From an uncultured Verrucomicrobiales bacterium (GTDB taxonomy: Bacteria > Verrucomicrobiota > Verrucomicrobiia > Verrucomicrobiales > DEV007), in the NCBI GenBank assembly GCA_937891465.1, contig CALAHF010000097.1, positions 110,134 to 174,133 on the forward strand: a stretch of 64,000 nt of DNA, given 5' to 3'. This document shows, piece after piece, positions 16,609 to 25,469 of the stretch. The notes beneath the pieces were generated by a model. That model did no database searches and was not told where the DNA came from. It saw only the letters and a program-made list of their open reading frames with translations. The position numbers were made by a program, and so were the translations under genes. Each line of letters begins with the position of its first letter. Positions within the stretch are counted from its first letter, which is position 1.

Positions 16609-17361
16609 TCACTCCGAATCGGAAGAGCCGTCCGATTCGCCTCCGGTGTCGATATTCGTTTTTTGGCTCAGGATTTTTTTTGCCAATTTGGTGACGTAGA
16701 CCGTCACCGCAATGATTGCAACCAAGCCGACGACGAAGAAAATTTTCTCGCCGGTGGTTTTCTCGGCGCCGCCCGATTCAGCAGCAAAACGTCCAATCGA
16801 GCCAAGATAAACATACATGACGGTCCCTGGTAGCATTGCGATTAAAGTCGCCATTGCGTATGGCAGCCATTTGATCCCCGTAACGCTGTAGAGGTAGTTA
16901 AGCGGGGCAAATGGGAAAATGGGCACCAATCGGGTTAGTGCTACAATTTTCCAACCTTCTGATTCCACGGAACTGTCGACCGCTTCGAATTTTTCGTTTC
17001 CAGTGACTTTCGCTTTGATTTTTTCGCGGGCAAAATATCGACCGATCAAAAAGGCGAGGTTTGCACCCAAATTCGCTCCGATCGCAGCCCAGAGGGATCC
17101 CCATCCAAGCCCAAATGCAAATCCGGCTCCCAGCGTGAGCACTGATCCGGGAATCATGAAAACCGTCAAAATAATGTAGGCGACAACAAACACGATTGGT
17201 CCCCAGACGCCGAGCGATTTAATCCATTCGATAAATTGTTCGAGAAGGGCCTTTCCATCAAAAATGAAATAGGAGGCAAATAATCCGGCTAAGAAGAGAA
17301 ACCCTAGAATGAGTTTCCAGGGAATCGATTTTGATTGGTCAGTGTCGTCGTTTTTTGACAT
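16609..17361 (-). CDS. TVP38/TMEM64 (DedA-related, VTT-domain) membrane protein
   Basis: A 250-residue integral membrane protein with the VTT-domain pattern: GVWGPIVFVVAYIILTVFMIPGS, then LTLGAGFAFGLGWGSLWAAIGANLGANLAFLIGRYFAR, and VALTRLVPIFPFAPLNYLYSVTGI, the conserved reentrant-loop region. A final helix (about 210-230) and a polar tail rich in Asp/Ser/Glu follow. Members are linked to lipid scrambling or undecaprenyl phosphate recycling. Neighbours give no more specific role. It runs tail to tail with the HNH-derived gene. Confidence 0.85.
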   Translation of the reverse strand: MSKNDDTDQSKSIPWKLILGFLFLAGLFASYFIFDGKALLEQFIEWIKSLGVWGPIVFVVAYIILTVFMIPGSVLTLGAGFAFGLGWGSLWAAIGANLGANLAFLIGRYFAREKIKAKVTGNEKFEAVDSSVESEGWKIVALTRLVPIFPFAPLNYLYSVTGIKWLPYAMATLIAMLPGTVMYVYLGSIGRFAAESGGAEKTTGEKIFFVVGLVAIIAVTVYVTKLAKKILSQKTNIDTGGESDGSSDSE

Positions 17362-17416
17362 AGCGGTCGCGGCGTTTGAAGAGAGAAAGTAAAAAATGGA
17401 CGATTCGGCGCAAGGC

Positions 17417-18169
17417 CTACTGCTTGTTCAAATCCCAATCGTAATCGGTGTATTTCACGCTCAGCTTGGTCGTGTCAGCTTCGTAAAACGGATTGATGTA
17501 ATCGATGTGGGTCTTGCCGTCTTTGTTGAAATCATCGCCATACCATTTGAAAATCATCGAAAGATGCAGGGTGTCTCCCTCTACCCGATTCTTAGCTGAT
17601 TCAGCGAGAAAGACTTTCGCTTGATCCGTAAGCTGATCATCGAGTTTAGCACCAGTGTATGCCTCAGCCCGAAGCGGCGGGCAGCTTTTGGCGGCGCAAA
17701 CGAGAGCGAAGTGAAGCCGTGGCTCATTGTAGTCTTCACGAAGCTTGCTGTGCTCGACTTTGTTCAGCGTGGTTTTTCCTCCAAACAAATCGACATTTTT
17801 TTCATCCCACGGCGACCCAAGAAGCGGTCCCAGCTTTTTGATCGATTTCACCGGGTAGTTATCAACGATGTATTGGAGCGTCTCGGCGTTGTAAACGTTG
17901 GTGAGAAACGCGATTTGATCGTTTTCAGCCCAGCTTTTGAAATCCTTTTCAGATACGGCCGCGGTAGTTTTCAGATACGCTTCCAGATCGGCTCGATTTT
18001 CTTTCAGAGCTTTGTAATTCACCATCCCCACATTGTTCACATAGGTTCTCAAAATGGCAGTTAGCGCAGAGTGGGTGTGATCAAAAGCATTTGCCGAAGC
18101 TCCAAAAACGAGTGCAATCAAAGCAAAAAATGTGGTGGGGAAGAAGTGGGTTCTCATGGGTGAAGTCAT
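17417..18169 (-). CDS. Exported DUF547 protein
   Basis: About 250 residues with a signal peptide (FFALIALVFGASANA). The mature part matches DUF547 proteins: VNYKALKENRADLEAYL, FLTNVYNAETLQYIVDNYP, VNLF-like KNVDLFGGKTTLNKVEH, and the Cys-containing HFALVCAAKSCPPLRAEAY, then KVFLAESAKN and FKWYGDDF. The conserved Cys/His pattern resembles a papain-like (transglutaminase-related) fold, but the reaction is unknown. ATG codons at 18169 and 18157 are both possible starts with an intact signal peptide; the frame opens further upstream. Confidence 0.85.
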   Translation of the reverse strand: MTSPMRTHFFPTTFFALIALVFGASANAFDHTHSALTAILRTYVNNVGMVNYKALKENRADLEAYLKTTAAVSEKDFKSWAENDQIAFLTNVYNAETLQYIVDNYPVKSIKKLGPLLGSPWDEKNVDLFGGKTTLNKVEHSKLREDYNEPRLHFALVCAAKSCPPLRAEAYTGAKLDDQLTDQAKVFLAESAKNRVEGDTLHLSMIFKWYGDDFNKDGKTHIDYINPFYEADTTKLSVKYTDYDWDLNKQ

Positions 18170-18292
18170 TTCAATTTTGCGAGTAGGACGGGGCGGCATT
18201 CTTTTCCTTTCGCAATCTATCTCCGATAACAATACCGCGCCATGACGCATCTATTGACGAATGGCGGCTCGTAAGATTCATTCAGCCCTATC

Positions 18293-19585
18293 ATGCCAGA
18301 TCGCAGCCTCTCAAAGAAACTTTTTTCGAAAGCCAAATCAATCATCCCCGGAGGTGTCAATTCTCCAGTGCGGGCGTTTAAAAATGTCGATGGCGATCCG
18401 TTTTTTGTCCGACGCGCTCGCGGTTGCCACATTCGCGATGTCGATGGCAACGAACTGATCGATTACATCGGGACGTGGGGACCGGCTATTCTCGGACATG
18501 CTCCTCAAGTCGTAATCGATGCGGTAACCCACGCGGCGAAAGAAGGCGTGAGCTTCGGAGCGCCTCATCCGGGCGAAATTGAAATGGCTCAAATAATCGT
18601 CGACTGGGTTCCCTCGGTCGAAAAAGTGCGGATGGTGAACAGTGGAACCGAGGCCACAATGTCGGCCATTCGATTGGCACGCGGATTTACGGGGCGAAAG
18701 CAAATTGTGAAGTTTGATGGGTGTTATCACGGACATGCCGATTCTTTGCTCGTTGCTGCCGGCAGCGGAGCTCTCACTCATGGCGAGCCCGACAGTGCCG
18801 GCGTTCCTGAAGAATTCGCCAGCCTGACAACGGTGCTTCCTTTCAACAAACCGGAAGCGCTCGATCAAGCATTTGCAGAAGACGGAGAAAATATCGCGGC
18901 AATCATCGTCGAACCATATCCTGCAAACGCTGGACTCGTTTTCCCTCAGGATGGCTATCTTCAAAAGCTCCGCGACATCACCACGAAATATGGAGCTCTT
19001 CTCATCTTTGACGAAGTGATGACCGGCTTCCGCGTAGCCAAAGGCGGCGTCCAGGAATTGTCAGGCGTGACTCCGGATCTCACTGCTCTCGGAAAAGTGA
19101 TCGGAGGCGGTTTACCCGTCGGTGCATTCGGTGGCCGCGCAGATATCATGGATTACCTAGCACCGAACGGTCCGGTTTATCAGGCCGGAACGCTTTCGGG
19201 AAATCCACTGGCAATGGCCGCAGGCATCGCTCAACTGCGCGAAATGGAGCGCAAAAACGGGTGGGAAATGCTCGAAGAAAACGGAGCTCAATTCGAAGAG
19301 GGAGTTCGCGATGCGCTGAAAAAACATGGGCTCGATTACACTTTCAATCGCGTAGGCTCGATGTTTTGCCTCTACTTCCGCAGCGGAGAAATCCTCAATG
19401 TGGATGATGTGAAAGAGTCGAATTTTGATCAATTCCGCCGCTTCTTTTGGAAAGCACTGGATGAAGGCGTGTATTTTGCGCCATCGCCTTACGAAACTGG
19501 ATTTATGTCGCTGGCTCATACCTCGGATGACATTGATAAGACGATAGAAATTACGGCGTTGGCGCTCGAAGCGGCAATCGGTTAG
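18293..19585 (+). CDS. hemL: Glutamate-1-semialdehyde 2,1-aminomutase
   Basis: A 430-residue PLP enzyme of the C5 haem pathway, turning glutamate-1-semialdehyde into 5-aminolevulinate. Landmarks are SIIPGGVNSPVRAFK, LIDYIGTWGPAILGH, VNSGTEATMSAIRLARG, FDGCYHGHADSLLV, IIVEPYPANAGL, LLIFDEVMTGFRV and the PLP lysine K268 in LGKVIGGGLPVGAFGG. Length and domain order are normal. It is divergent from the DUF547 gene and alone on its transcript as far as can be seen; an AT-rich spacer follows. Confidence 0.95.
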   Translation: MPDRSLSKKLFSKAKSIIPGGVNSPVRAFKNVDGDPFFVRRARGCHIRDVDGNELIDYIGTWGPAILGHAPQVVIDAVTHAAKEGVSFGAPHPGEIEMAQIIVDWVPSVEKVRMVNSGTEATMSAIRLARGFTGRKQIVKFDGCYHGHADSLLVAAGSGALTHGEPDSAGVPEEFASLTTVLPFNKPEALDQAFAEDGENIAAIIVEPYPANAGLVFPQDGYLQKLRDITTKYGALLIFDEVMTGFRVAKGGVQELSGVTPDLTALGKVIGGGLPVGAFGGRADIMDYLAPNGPVYQAGTLSGNPLAMAAGIAQLREMERKNGWEMLEENGAQFEEGVRDALKKHGLDYTFNRVGSMFCLYFRSGEILNVDDVKESNFDQFRRFFWKALDEGVYFAPSPYETGFMSLAHTSDDIDKTIEITALALEAAIG

Positions 19586-19616
19586 AATCTCCTGAAAATT
19601 AATTAAAAAAAGATAT

Positions 19617-19630
19617 TTAAGATATCTTAA
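19617..19630. promoter_or_regulatory. Perfect 14-bp palindrome in an AT-rich spacer
   Basis: TTAAGATATCTTAA is a perfect dyad in the 118-bp gap between hemL and the TPR gene. It could be an operator for a dimeric regulator; nothing else supports this. Confidence 0.3.
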
Positions 19631-19703
19631 TATTAATTGTTGAGAACTCTTTGAGATTCTGCAAGGTGGTTAGTGGTGATTCCGTTGTCGCCATTGTTCC
19701 GCC

Positions 19704-20495
19704 ATGTCCAATCTCAAAAATGACCCTTCGTTTGCAAAGGGGTTCCGGGAGGCTATGCGCAATCTCGAGGTCGAGAGGCGCCGCGCCCACCTCAACTCCT
19801 CTCAGCATCGTGGTGATTTGATTCATGCGCTGACATCGTTTGCCGGCTATTTGCTGAAGTTGAAGGAATTTGGACGATCAGACCGCCTTTATCGCGAAGC
19901 GGAAATGCACGCGGATGAAGAGTGGAAACACGTTTCGCCTGAAATTCGGGTAAAACTGAAATCGCAGCGCGGCTATTTGTGTGAATGCGATGACAACACC
20001 GACAAAGCGATTCTTTGTTACGAAAACGGATTGAAGATTGCAGAGGAAAATGACATCACCTGGTGCGAGACCCGTGCCGTGATTCACAACAATCTTGCGA
20101 TCCTTTTCAAACGTGCCGAAAAATGGGACGAATCCGAGCATCATTACAAAATGGCGCTGGTGATTCTTGAAGCCATCGCTGGTTCCAACAACGACAAGGT
20201 GGCCGCGATTTATAACAACATCGGCACTTTTTACACTCGTCGCGATCGACTCAGATCGGCCGAACGAATGTTCAAGCGCAGTCTTCGAATTCGCGATCGC
20301 TTTTTCAAAAACGACGCTCACCCTGATGTGCAGCAGTCGTTGAAAAATCTCGGTGCAACTCAACAGGCACTTGGAAATAATGAAGGTGCAAAAGCCTGCT
20401 TCGCTCGCGTTCCTAAAGATGAAGTCCTCCTTTTCCTCAGCGAGGTTTTCGACGGCGATAAGGAACAGATCGCTTCGTTTGCTGAGGTGGCGTGA
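19704..20495 (+). CDS. Tetratricopeptide-repeat protein
   Basis: A 263-residue soluble protein without a signal peptide. At least four TPR units are visible, for example ALTSFAGYLLKLKEFGRSDR, AVIHNNLAILFKRAEKWDES, AAIYNNIGTFYTRRDRLRSA and QQSLKNLGATQQALGNNEGA, spaced about 40 residues as in kinesin-light-chain-type repeats. It would be a protein-interaction scaffold in the cytoplasm. Partner unknown; the next gene is a broken SUKH gene on the other strand. Confidence 0.75.
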   Translation: MSNLKNDPSFAKGFREAMRNLEVERRRAHLNSSQHRGDLIHALTSFAGYLLKLKEFGRSDRLYREAEMHADEEWKHVSPEIRVKLKSQRGYLCECDDNTDKAILCYENGLKIAEENDITWCETRAVIHNNLAILFKRAEKWDESEHHYKMALVILEAIAGSNNDKVAAIYNNIGTFYTRRDRLRSAERMFKRSLRIRDRFFKNDAHPDVQQSLKNLGATQQALGNNEGAKACFARVPKDEVLLFLSEVFDGDKEQIASFAEVA

Positions 20496-20579
20496 GTTTG
20501 AGTTTTGCGAAGTATCCAAACCAAAACTTTCACTTTTTTCCCACGAAATGAGGGGAAAACAGAAATCAATAGTTTCGTG

Positions 20580-21030
20580 CTAATACCGGCTATCCCTCAA
20601 GCTTGAAAGAAAGGAAGAAAAAGAATCAGCAATTTTGGTTACTGATGCAAATTCTTGATCTTCAAAAAATATAGTTCCAGTTGGGTCTGATTGAATGCAA
20701 ACTTGATTGCCATAATCATCGCGGCCTATCGGGATTTTATCCGGCTTCAATATTTCGTCACGGACATTGAACTTGAATTCCAATTCCTGCCAATGTCCAG
20801 TATTGCCCTCTTTTAAACTGAAAAACTGATTAACTCGGGTTTCAACGCCTGAGGGTAAATTGAATGAAGATGGACTGGGCGTGCCTCCGTTGGAAGAAAG
20901 TAAAAATTTACGATAATCGCTTGGTAGTTTTAATGAGATTCTGCTCTCAAATTCTTCAACAATTCGTTCGTTCAATTCGTTCGTTCAATTCAATTCCGGA
21001 ATTCGCAATCTTTACGTCATCAATCTTCAT
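20580..21030 (-). pseudogene. SUKH (SMI1/KNR4) family gene broken by a 13-bp tandem duplication
   Basis: The open part (20580-20975) shows the SUKH pattern: FESRISLKLPSDYRKFLLSSNGG, then KIPIGRDDYGNQVCI and GTIFFEDQEFASVTKIADSF. It has no ATG; upstream in frame is a TGA. The only ATG, at 21030, reads MKIDDVKIANSGIELNERI, then shifts out of frame because the 13-mer AATTCGTTCGTTC is present twice (20961-20973, 20974-20986). With one copy the frame would run through without a break, giving about 145 residues and the usual SUKH N terminus. SUKH proteins often act as toxin-immunity factors. A TTG start at 20975 could still give a 131-residue form. Confidence 0.75.
20961..20986. repeat. 13-bp tandem duplication inside the SUKH gene
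   Basis: AATTCGTTCGTTC occurs exactly twice, followed by AATTC. Thirteen is not a multiple of three, so gain or loss of a unit switches the reading frame of the SUKH gene. Confidence 0.9.
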
Positions 21031-21056
21031 AACATCACTGCGAACTAGTCGAAATT

Positions 21057-22079
21057 TCAAACACCAGCACATTCTTTTACCAGAGCGGGACCGCGATAGA
21101 CAAGCCCGGAATAGATCTGCACCAAATCCGCGCCCGCCTCGACTTTCGCCTTCGCGTGATCGCCATTCATGATTCCGCCGGCACCAATAATCGGGATCGA
21201 ATCATCCAGCGCAGCGCGCAAAATCTTGATGACTTCGGTCGAATGATCGGTCAATGGCGCACCACTGAGTCCGCCGGTTTCATTTCCCAGTGGATGCGAT
21301 TTTACAGCCTCACGCGAAATCGTCGTATTCGTTGCGATGACTCCATCGATCTTCGTTTCACTGAAAACCCCGGCCAATCCTTCGATCGCTTCCTTTTGCA
21401 AATCAGGGGCGATTTTAATCGTGATCGGCACGTATTTTCCATGGGTCGTCGAGAGCGAATCCCGCTCGTTTTGCAGCAGCGTGATCAGCTCGCGACAAGT
21501 CTCGACGGTTTGCAAATCACGCAGCCCTTTGGTATTTGGCGATGACAGGTTCGCTGTCACGTAATCCGCGCGCGAATAAACGCCGCGGAAACATTTCAAA
21601 TAGTCATCCAGCGCGTTTTCAATGGGAGTCACTGCATTTTTTCCGATATTGACCCCCAGAACGCCTTCGAAATTTTTGGCCGACTTATCGAGATTGCGCA
21701 TCATTTGCTCGACTCCGGGATTGTTAAAACCCATCCGATTGATGATCCCCTGATGCTCGACGAGGCGAAACAATCGCGGCTGCGGATTTCCCGCCTGAGG
21801 CACTGGTGTCACCGTCCCGACTTCAACATGGCCGAATCCGACCGCGCCAAACGCATCCACCGCCAAACCGCCTTTATCCATTCCCGCCGCGAGTCCGACT
21901 CGGTTCGGGAAATTCAGCCCCATCGCTTCGATAGGGTTCGTTCGACGATCCACCCCTGTCTGAACGGAAAGCAGACGCAGTTGATGCGCCATCCGCATGC
22001 CTGAAAGCGTAAGGTGATGGGCTTTCTCGGGATCGAGGGCGAACAGAATTTTTTTCGCAAGTGGGTAAAAATCGAGCAT
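21057..22079 (-). CDS. pyrD: Dihydroorotate dehydrogenase (quinone), class 2
   Basis: A 340-residue FMN enzyme of pyrimidine synthesis that oxidises dihydroorotate with quinone. Class 2 traits: the N-terminal membrane-associating part (DFYPLAKKILFALDPEKAHH), NRVGLAAGMDKGG, EVGTVTPVPQAGNPQPRLFRL, IINRMGFNNPG, GVNIGKN, NLSSPNTKGLR with the catalytic Ser, VPITIKIAPDL, GVIATNTTI, GAGGIMNG and LVQIYSGLVYRGP. ATG 22079 gives the standard N terminus; the frame extends eight codons further. Bases 21924-21966, encoding the variable linker VQTGVDRRTNPIEA, resemble the 43-bp intergenic repeat. Confidence 0.95.
   Translation of the reverse strand: MLDFYPLAKKILFALDPEKAHHLTLSGMRMAHQLRLLSVQTGVDRRTNPIEAMGLNFPNRVGLAAGMDKGGLAVDAFGAVGFGHVEVGTVTPVPQAGNPQPRLFRLVEHQGIINRMGFNNPGVEQMMRNLDKSAKNFEGVLGVNIGKNAVTPIENALDDYLKCFRGVYSRADYVTANLSSPNTKGLRDLQTVETCRELITLLQNERDSLSTTHGKYVPITIKIAPDLQKEAIEGLAGVFSETKIDGVIATNTTISREAVKSHPLGNETGGLSGAPLTDHSTEVIKILRAALDDSIPIIGAGGIMNGDHAKAKVEAGADLVQIYSGLVYRGPALVKECAGV
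21924..21966. repeat. Possible coding copy of the 43-bp repeat inside pyrD
   Basis: Aligned without gaps over 43 bp, this segment shares CG at both ends, ATAGGGT, the centre GTTCGA-GA and CCCTGT with the intergenic family. The encoded linker is about as long as in E. coli PyrD, so insertion is not required, and chance similarity remains possible. Confidence 0.3.
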
Positions 22080-22214
22080 GTCGTGAATGCCACCTTTAAC
22101 CAAACGAAGAAATTTACCAAAGTAACTTTCAGCTCAACGCATTTTCCTGAGCAGATTGTTCAATCTTGAAAAATTGCCAGTTGTCGAAGCGGTGATTTTC
22201 GCTTTTGTCAGGTC

Positions 22215-23483
22215 GTGAATCCTATCCCGCCCGATCAACTTGGTGAGCCGTTTTATGAAGGCTCTGTTCAGCGTCTCTTTCCCGTGCCCGGCGAAGATTC
22301 GATCATGGTCACGCAAACGACGGCCCGCGGTTCGGTTTTTGATGTCGGAGCGCTATTTGAAATTCCCGGCCACGACGTGAACCGCGCGGTTTTTCGTCAC
22401 GTGCTGTATTCCAAAATGGGAGATCCGGAAACGTGGAAAGCAGTTGCGGATTCAATCAAGAATGCGCCGGAGCTGGATGAAGCCTATCGGGCGGAATTGC
22501 TCAGCGGAACACTGGGAGAATGCTGCAAGGTCGGTTCGCGGACGCATCACGAAGGAATGCTCGATGCGGTTTCGGGTGAGATTTCACGAGACGGTCTGCC
22601 GGAAAATCCAAGTGCTTATAATGTGGTTCGACGATATCAGATTCTGAAACCGGAACGCACTGAATTTCTCGGGGCTCATCTTTTTGATTATTCAAAATAT
22701 CCTACTGAGGACGGCTTTGTTGTTCCGTTGGAATACATCGTGCGATTTGGAATCACCAGCGCGAGTTCGGTTTACAAAAAGTTCCTGAAGATGGATGTGC
22801 GTGCGCAAAAGTCGTTCGCTCAGGAACTCGGAGTTGCGTCCGGCTCGCTCGAAGCGTGGCAGTATTTGAACCGGCCGATCAATGATTGCACGAGTAAATT
22901 TGAACCGGAAGACCGCATGGTCAGCAAGCAGGAAGCGCTCGCGATGTGCGGACTGAACGGCGATTTGTTCGTGAAATCCGGCAAAATGGCAGTGCTTGGT
23001 GCCTGGGTGGTGCGTCAGCTTGTCGAGCAAATCGGACTCCTGATGTGGGACATCAAATGGGAATTTGCCAAAGACGGTGACGATATCGTTTTTGTCGACA
23101 CGATCGATACCGATTCGATGCGGGCGACGCTATTTCTCGAACTCGATGGCCGGAAATTCGTAACGCATTTTAACAAGCAGGCGATGCGCGATTATTTCAC
23201 TGTGATGCACACGGACTGGATCGATGCCATCAATGCAGCCAAAGCCGAAGCCGCGACCAAAGGTGTTGCCTTCACTGAATTGCTCGAAGTCTCACCGCCG
23301 GTGGTTGATCCGGATTTCATCGATATTCAAACCCGGAAAATGGATGCAATTCGCGAATATATGCTCGGAAATTTGGCCGCGGATGCGACAAAATCCCAAT
23401 TGGAAGCCGCAGGAATGGACGAACTCAATTTCTTCAAAACCGCTGGGAAATTGGATGCGTTTGGAGTTTTAAACGAGGTTTAA
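22215..23483 (+). CDS. purC: PurC-like phosphoribosylaminoimidazole-succinocarboxamide synthase, long form
   Basis: A 422-residue protein related to SAICAR synthetase. FYEGSVQRLFPVPG and TTARGSVFDVG correspond to the start of the PurC ATP-binding lobe, LEYIVRFGITSASSVYK to the conserved VRN segment, and QIGLLMWDIKWEFA followed by DTIDTDSM to the GLxLxDxKxEFG and DE-x-x-TPDS region. It is clearly longer and more divergent than the 240-300 residue PurC. The start is GTG; no ATG lies near. purF, purM, purQ and purL are elsewhere in the window, so a purine role fits. Confidence 0.7.
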   Translation: MNPIPPDQLGEPFYEGSVQRLFPVPGEDSIMVTQTTARGSVFDVGALFEIPGHDVNRAVFRHVLYSKMGDPETWKAVADSIKNAPELDEAYRAELLSGTLGECCKVGSRTHHEGMLDAVSGEISRDGLPENPSAYNVVRRYQILKPERTEFLGAHLFDYSKYPTEDGFVVPLEYIVRFGITSASSVYKKFLKMDVRAQKSFAQELGVASGSLEAWQYLNRPINDCTSKFEPEDRMVSKQEALAMCGLNGDLFVKSGKMAVLGAWVVRQLVEQIGLLMWDIKWEFAKDGDDIVFVDTIDTDSMRATLFLELDGRKFVTHFNKQAMRDYFTVMHTDWIDAINAAKAEAATKGVAFTELLEVSPPVVDPDFIDIQTRKMDAIREYMLGNLAADATKSQLEAAGMDELNFFKTAGKLDAFGVLNEV

Positions 23484-24931
23484 ACGTCTTGCTTTGATTC
23501 CGATTTCCGGCCTCCCAACAGCCGCTCAATCTTCTCCAGCTGCTGCTCGTTGAAATTGATGTCGCGCTGCGGGAATGGGAACTGAACGCCGGAATCTTTG
23601 AAACTGTCCCAGACTTCCAGCAGCACCTGACTGCGAATATTGCCGACTCCATTCGTGGGGTCATTGATCCAGAAACGCAGTTCCAGATCCACCGTGCTGT
23701 CACCAAAACCCAACAAATTACAAACCGGCGCGGGCTGTTCCACTACGCGATCGATTTTTGCTGCCGCCTCTTTCGCCAGTTTAATGGCAAGCCGCACGTC
23801 GCTATCGTAGGAAATTCCAATTGGTGCCCGAACCCGAACCAGTTCGCTCGAAAACGACCAGTTGATCACCGGCTGGGTGATCAAATCCTCATTCGGAATC
23901 AGGTGCTCTTTGTTGTCGCGGGTGATGACCGATGCGTATCGCAAATTCAGCGCATTCACCCATCCGTAGGTGTCGCCAATTTCAACCACATCGCCGGGCT
24001 CGATCGATTTATCGAGCAAAAGGATGATGCCGCTGACGAGGTTTGAAACCACCTTTTGCAGACCAAAACCGAGGCCCAACGCAAGCGCACCACCAAAAAC
24101 CGTGAGCGCAGCGAGGTCGATTCCCATCACACCCAACGTCAACATCACAGCAAGAACGTAGAGCCCCACACTCATCAACTTAGACAACAGGACCTGCATC
24201 CGCGGAGCAATCTCAGTGACTCCAGCGATCCTTTTCCCAGCGATCTTGGCGAAAATACCGGCCAGCCAAAAACACAGCACCATGGCAAAAAAGCCTTTAA
24301 TGATGTCTAAAATTGAAATTCGGACCGAACCCAATTTCACGGATTGCGCATCCAGAAATATGGACACGTCGTCCAGCAGACCGAGGATATGAAGCGCCGC
24401 GAAAACAAAAAGCGTCGTGGTAATAATCCGCATCCACAGCCGCCATTTGAAAAAACGGGTCGGTAGATGAATAAAAACAAAAAGTGTCGCAATTAGACCA
24501 AAGGTACGAAGAACAGGGCAATCGAGCCCCATCGCGTTCGCCACGGCCAAAACAATCCATATGGTCGGGACGAGAATCAGACGAAAAAGAAAAATCTTCT
24601 GCTGTGCCTGAAATTTTGCCGTTAATTTTTGAAACGTTGGCAACTTACCTGCCCCGTATGCCTTCTTCAGGAGATGCGCGGTGACCCACGCAAAAAGGAT
24701 CGAGCCAGCCAGTAAACCTAAATCGAGCCACAATTCCCGCGTTTTGATAACGCCCTCAAACCAGGGGCCAAACTCCTCGAAATTTTTGGTTTCAATGACA
24801 TCCCGCAAAACCCGGAAAAGCGTCTCCGGCTCAGCATCTGGATTGATCGGACCTTCCGGAATAGGAAGCGCTTTCGATGCCTCCTCCGCAACGATCGCTT
24901 CTTGAATTTCTGGAGTGGGAATCTGCTGCAC
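23480..24931 (-). CDS. MscS-family mechanosensitive channel
   Basis: A 483-residue channel with four to five N-terminal helices (about residues 60-270), then the pore-lining TM3 and MscS core: FGGALALGLGFGLQKVVSN, LVSGIILLLDKSIEPGDVVEI, the beta domain YGWVNALNLRYASVITRDNKEHLIPNEDLI, and a C-terminal alpha/beta domain with FPFPQRDINF. It would open on osmotic downshock. Start is GTG at 24931. Its stop overlaps the stop of the purC-like gene by four bases, tail to tail. Confidence 0.9.
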   Translation of the reverse strand: MQQIPTPEIQEAIVAEEASKALPIPEGPINPDAEPETLFRVLRDVIETKNFEEFGPWFEGVIKTRELWLDLGLLAGSILFAWVTAHLLKKAYGAGKLPTFQKLTAKFQAQQKIFLFRLILVPTIWIVLAVANAMGLDCPVLRTFGLIATLFVFIHLPTRFFKWRLWMRIITTTLFVFAALHILGLLDDVSIFLDAQSVKLGSVRISILDIIKGFFAMVLCFWLAGIFAKIAGKRIAGVTEIAPRMQVLLSKLMSVGLYVLAVMLTLGVMGIDLAALTVFGGALALGLGFGLQKVVSNLVSGIILLLDKSIEPGDVVEIGDTYGWVNALNLRYASVITRDNKEHLIPNEDLITQPVINWSFSSELVRVRAPIGISYDSDVRLAIKLAKEAAAKIDRVVEQPAPVCNLLGFGDSTVDLELRFWINDPTNGVGNIRSQVLLEVWDSFKDSGVQFPFPQRDINFNEQQLEKIERLLGGRKSESKQDV

Positions 24932-25044
24932 TGAATCGAACGTCGGCGGAATTTTGAAAAACTCAAGACCTGCGAAACAACAGCACTCTTAAATTGATGC
25001 GATTTTGTAATCGAGATTTTTCAGCGAAAGCACCACTGTTGGGA

Positions 25045-25395
25045 ATGAATTACTACACGTGGGGCACCCAATCTCAAGTTCACCAAAAAATAGATCCCCT
25101 CAAGAATAAATCGAACGAACAAGATTCGGAAATCCGCGCCCTTCGCGGACAAGTCGACCGTCTCACGCTCGCCTGCCAGTCCATGTAGGAGCTGATTCGC
25201 GACACGGGCAATTTTTCCGAGGACGAGCTGAAATCAAAAATCGCCGAAGTCGATCTTCGGGATGGTGCCCTCGATGGAAAACTCGGGTCAGCCGTTATCG
25301 AATGCAAATCCTGCAAACGAAACACCAATTCGCGCCGCGAATGCTGCGTCTGGTGCGGCGCAGAGGTTGAGCGGGCTCACGTTTTTGAAGGCTGA
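25045..25395 (+). pseudogene. Zinc-ribbon protein gene interrupted by an in-frame TAG
   Basis: Read through the TAG at 25186-25188, the frame gives 116 residues: a coiled N terminus (EIRALRGQVDRLTLACQSM), the stop, then ELIRDTGNFSEDELKSKIAE, VDLRDGALDGKLG and a C-terminal zinc ribbon CKSCKR...CVWCG. The two halves are continuous in frame and make one sensible protein; related small zinc-ribbon proteins have Trp at the stop position (ACQxxWELI), so TGG to TAG is the simplest lesion. The second half has no start codon of its own near the break. Confidence 0.65.
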
Positions 25396-25469
25396 ACCCG
25401 CGATGGTGGTCATTTTGAATTGCAGTTGACCAAACGTAATCCCCGACGGATTTTTACGTCGGACATTTT

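Noticed and set aside
24932..25044. tRNA gene in short gaps between genes
   Set aside because: I searched the spacers for a T-loop and anticodon-stem pattern and saw none; the few GTTCAAATCC-like strings lie inside coding genes.
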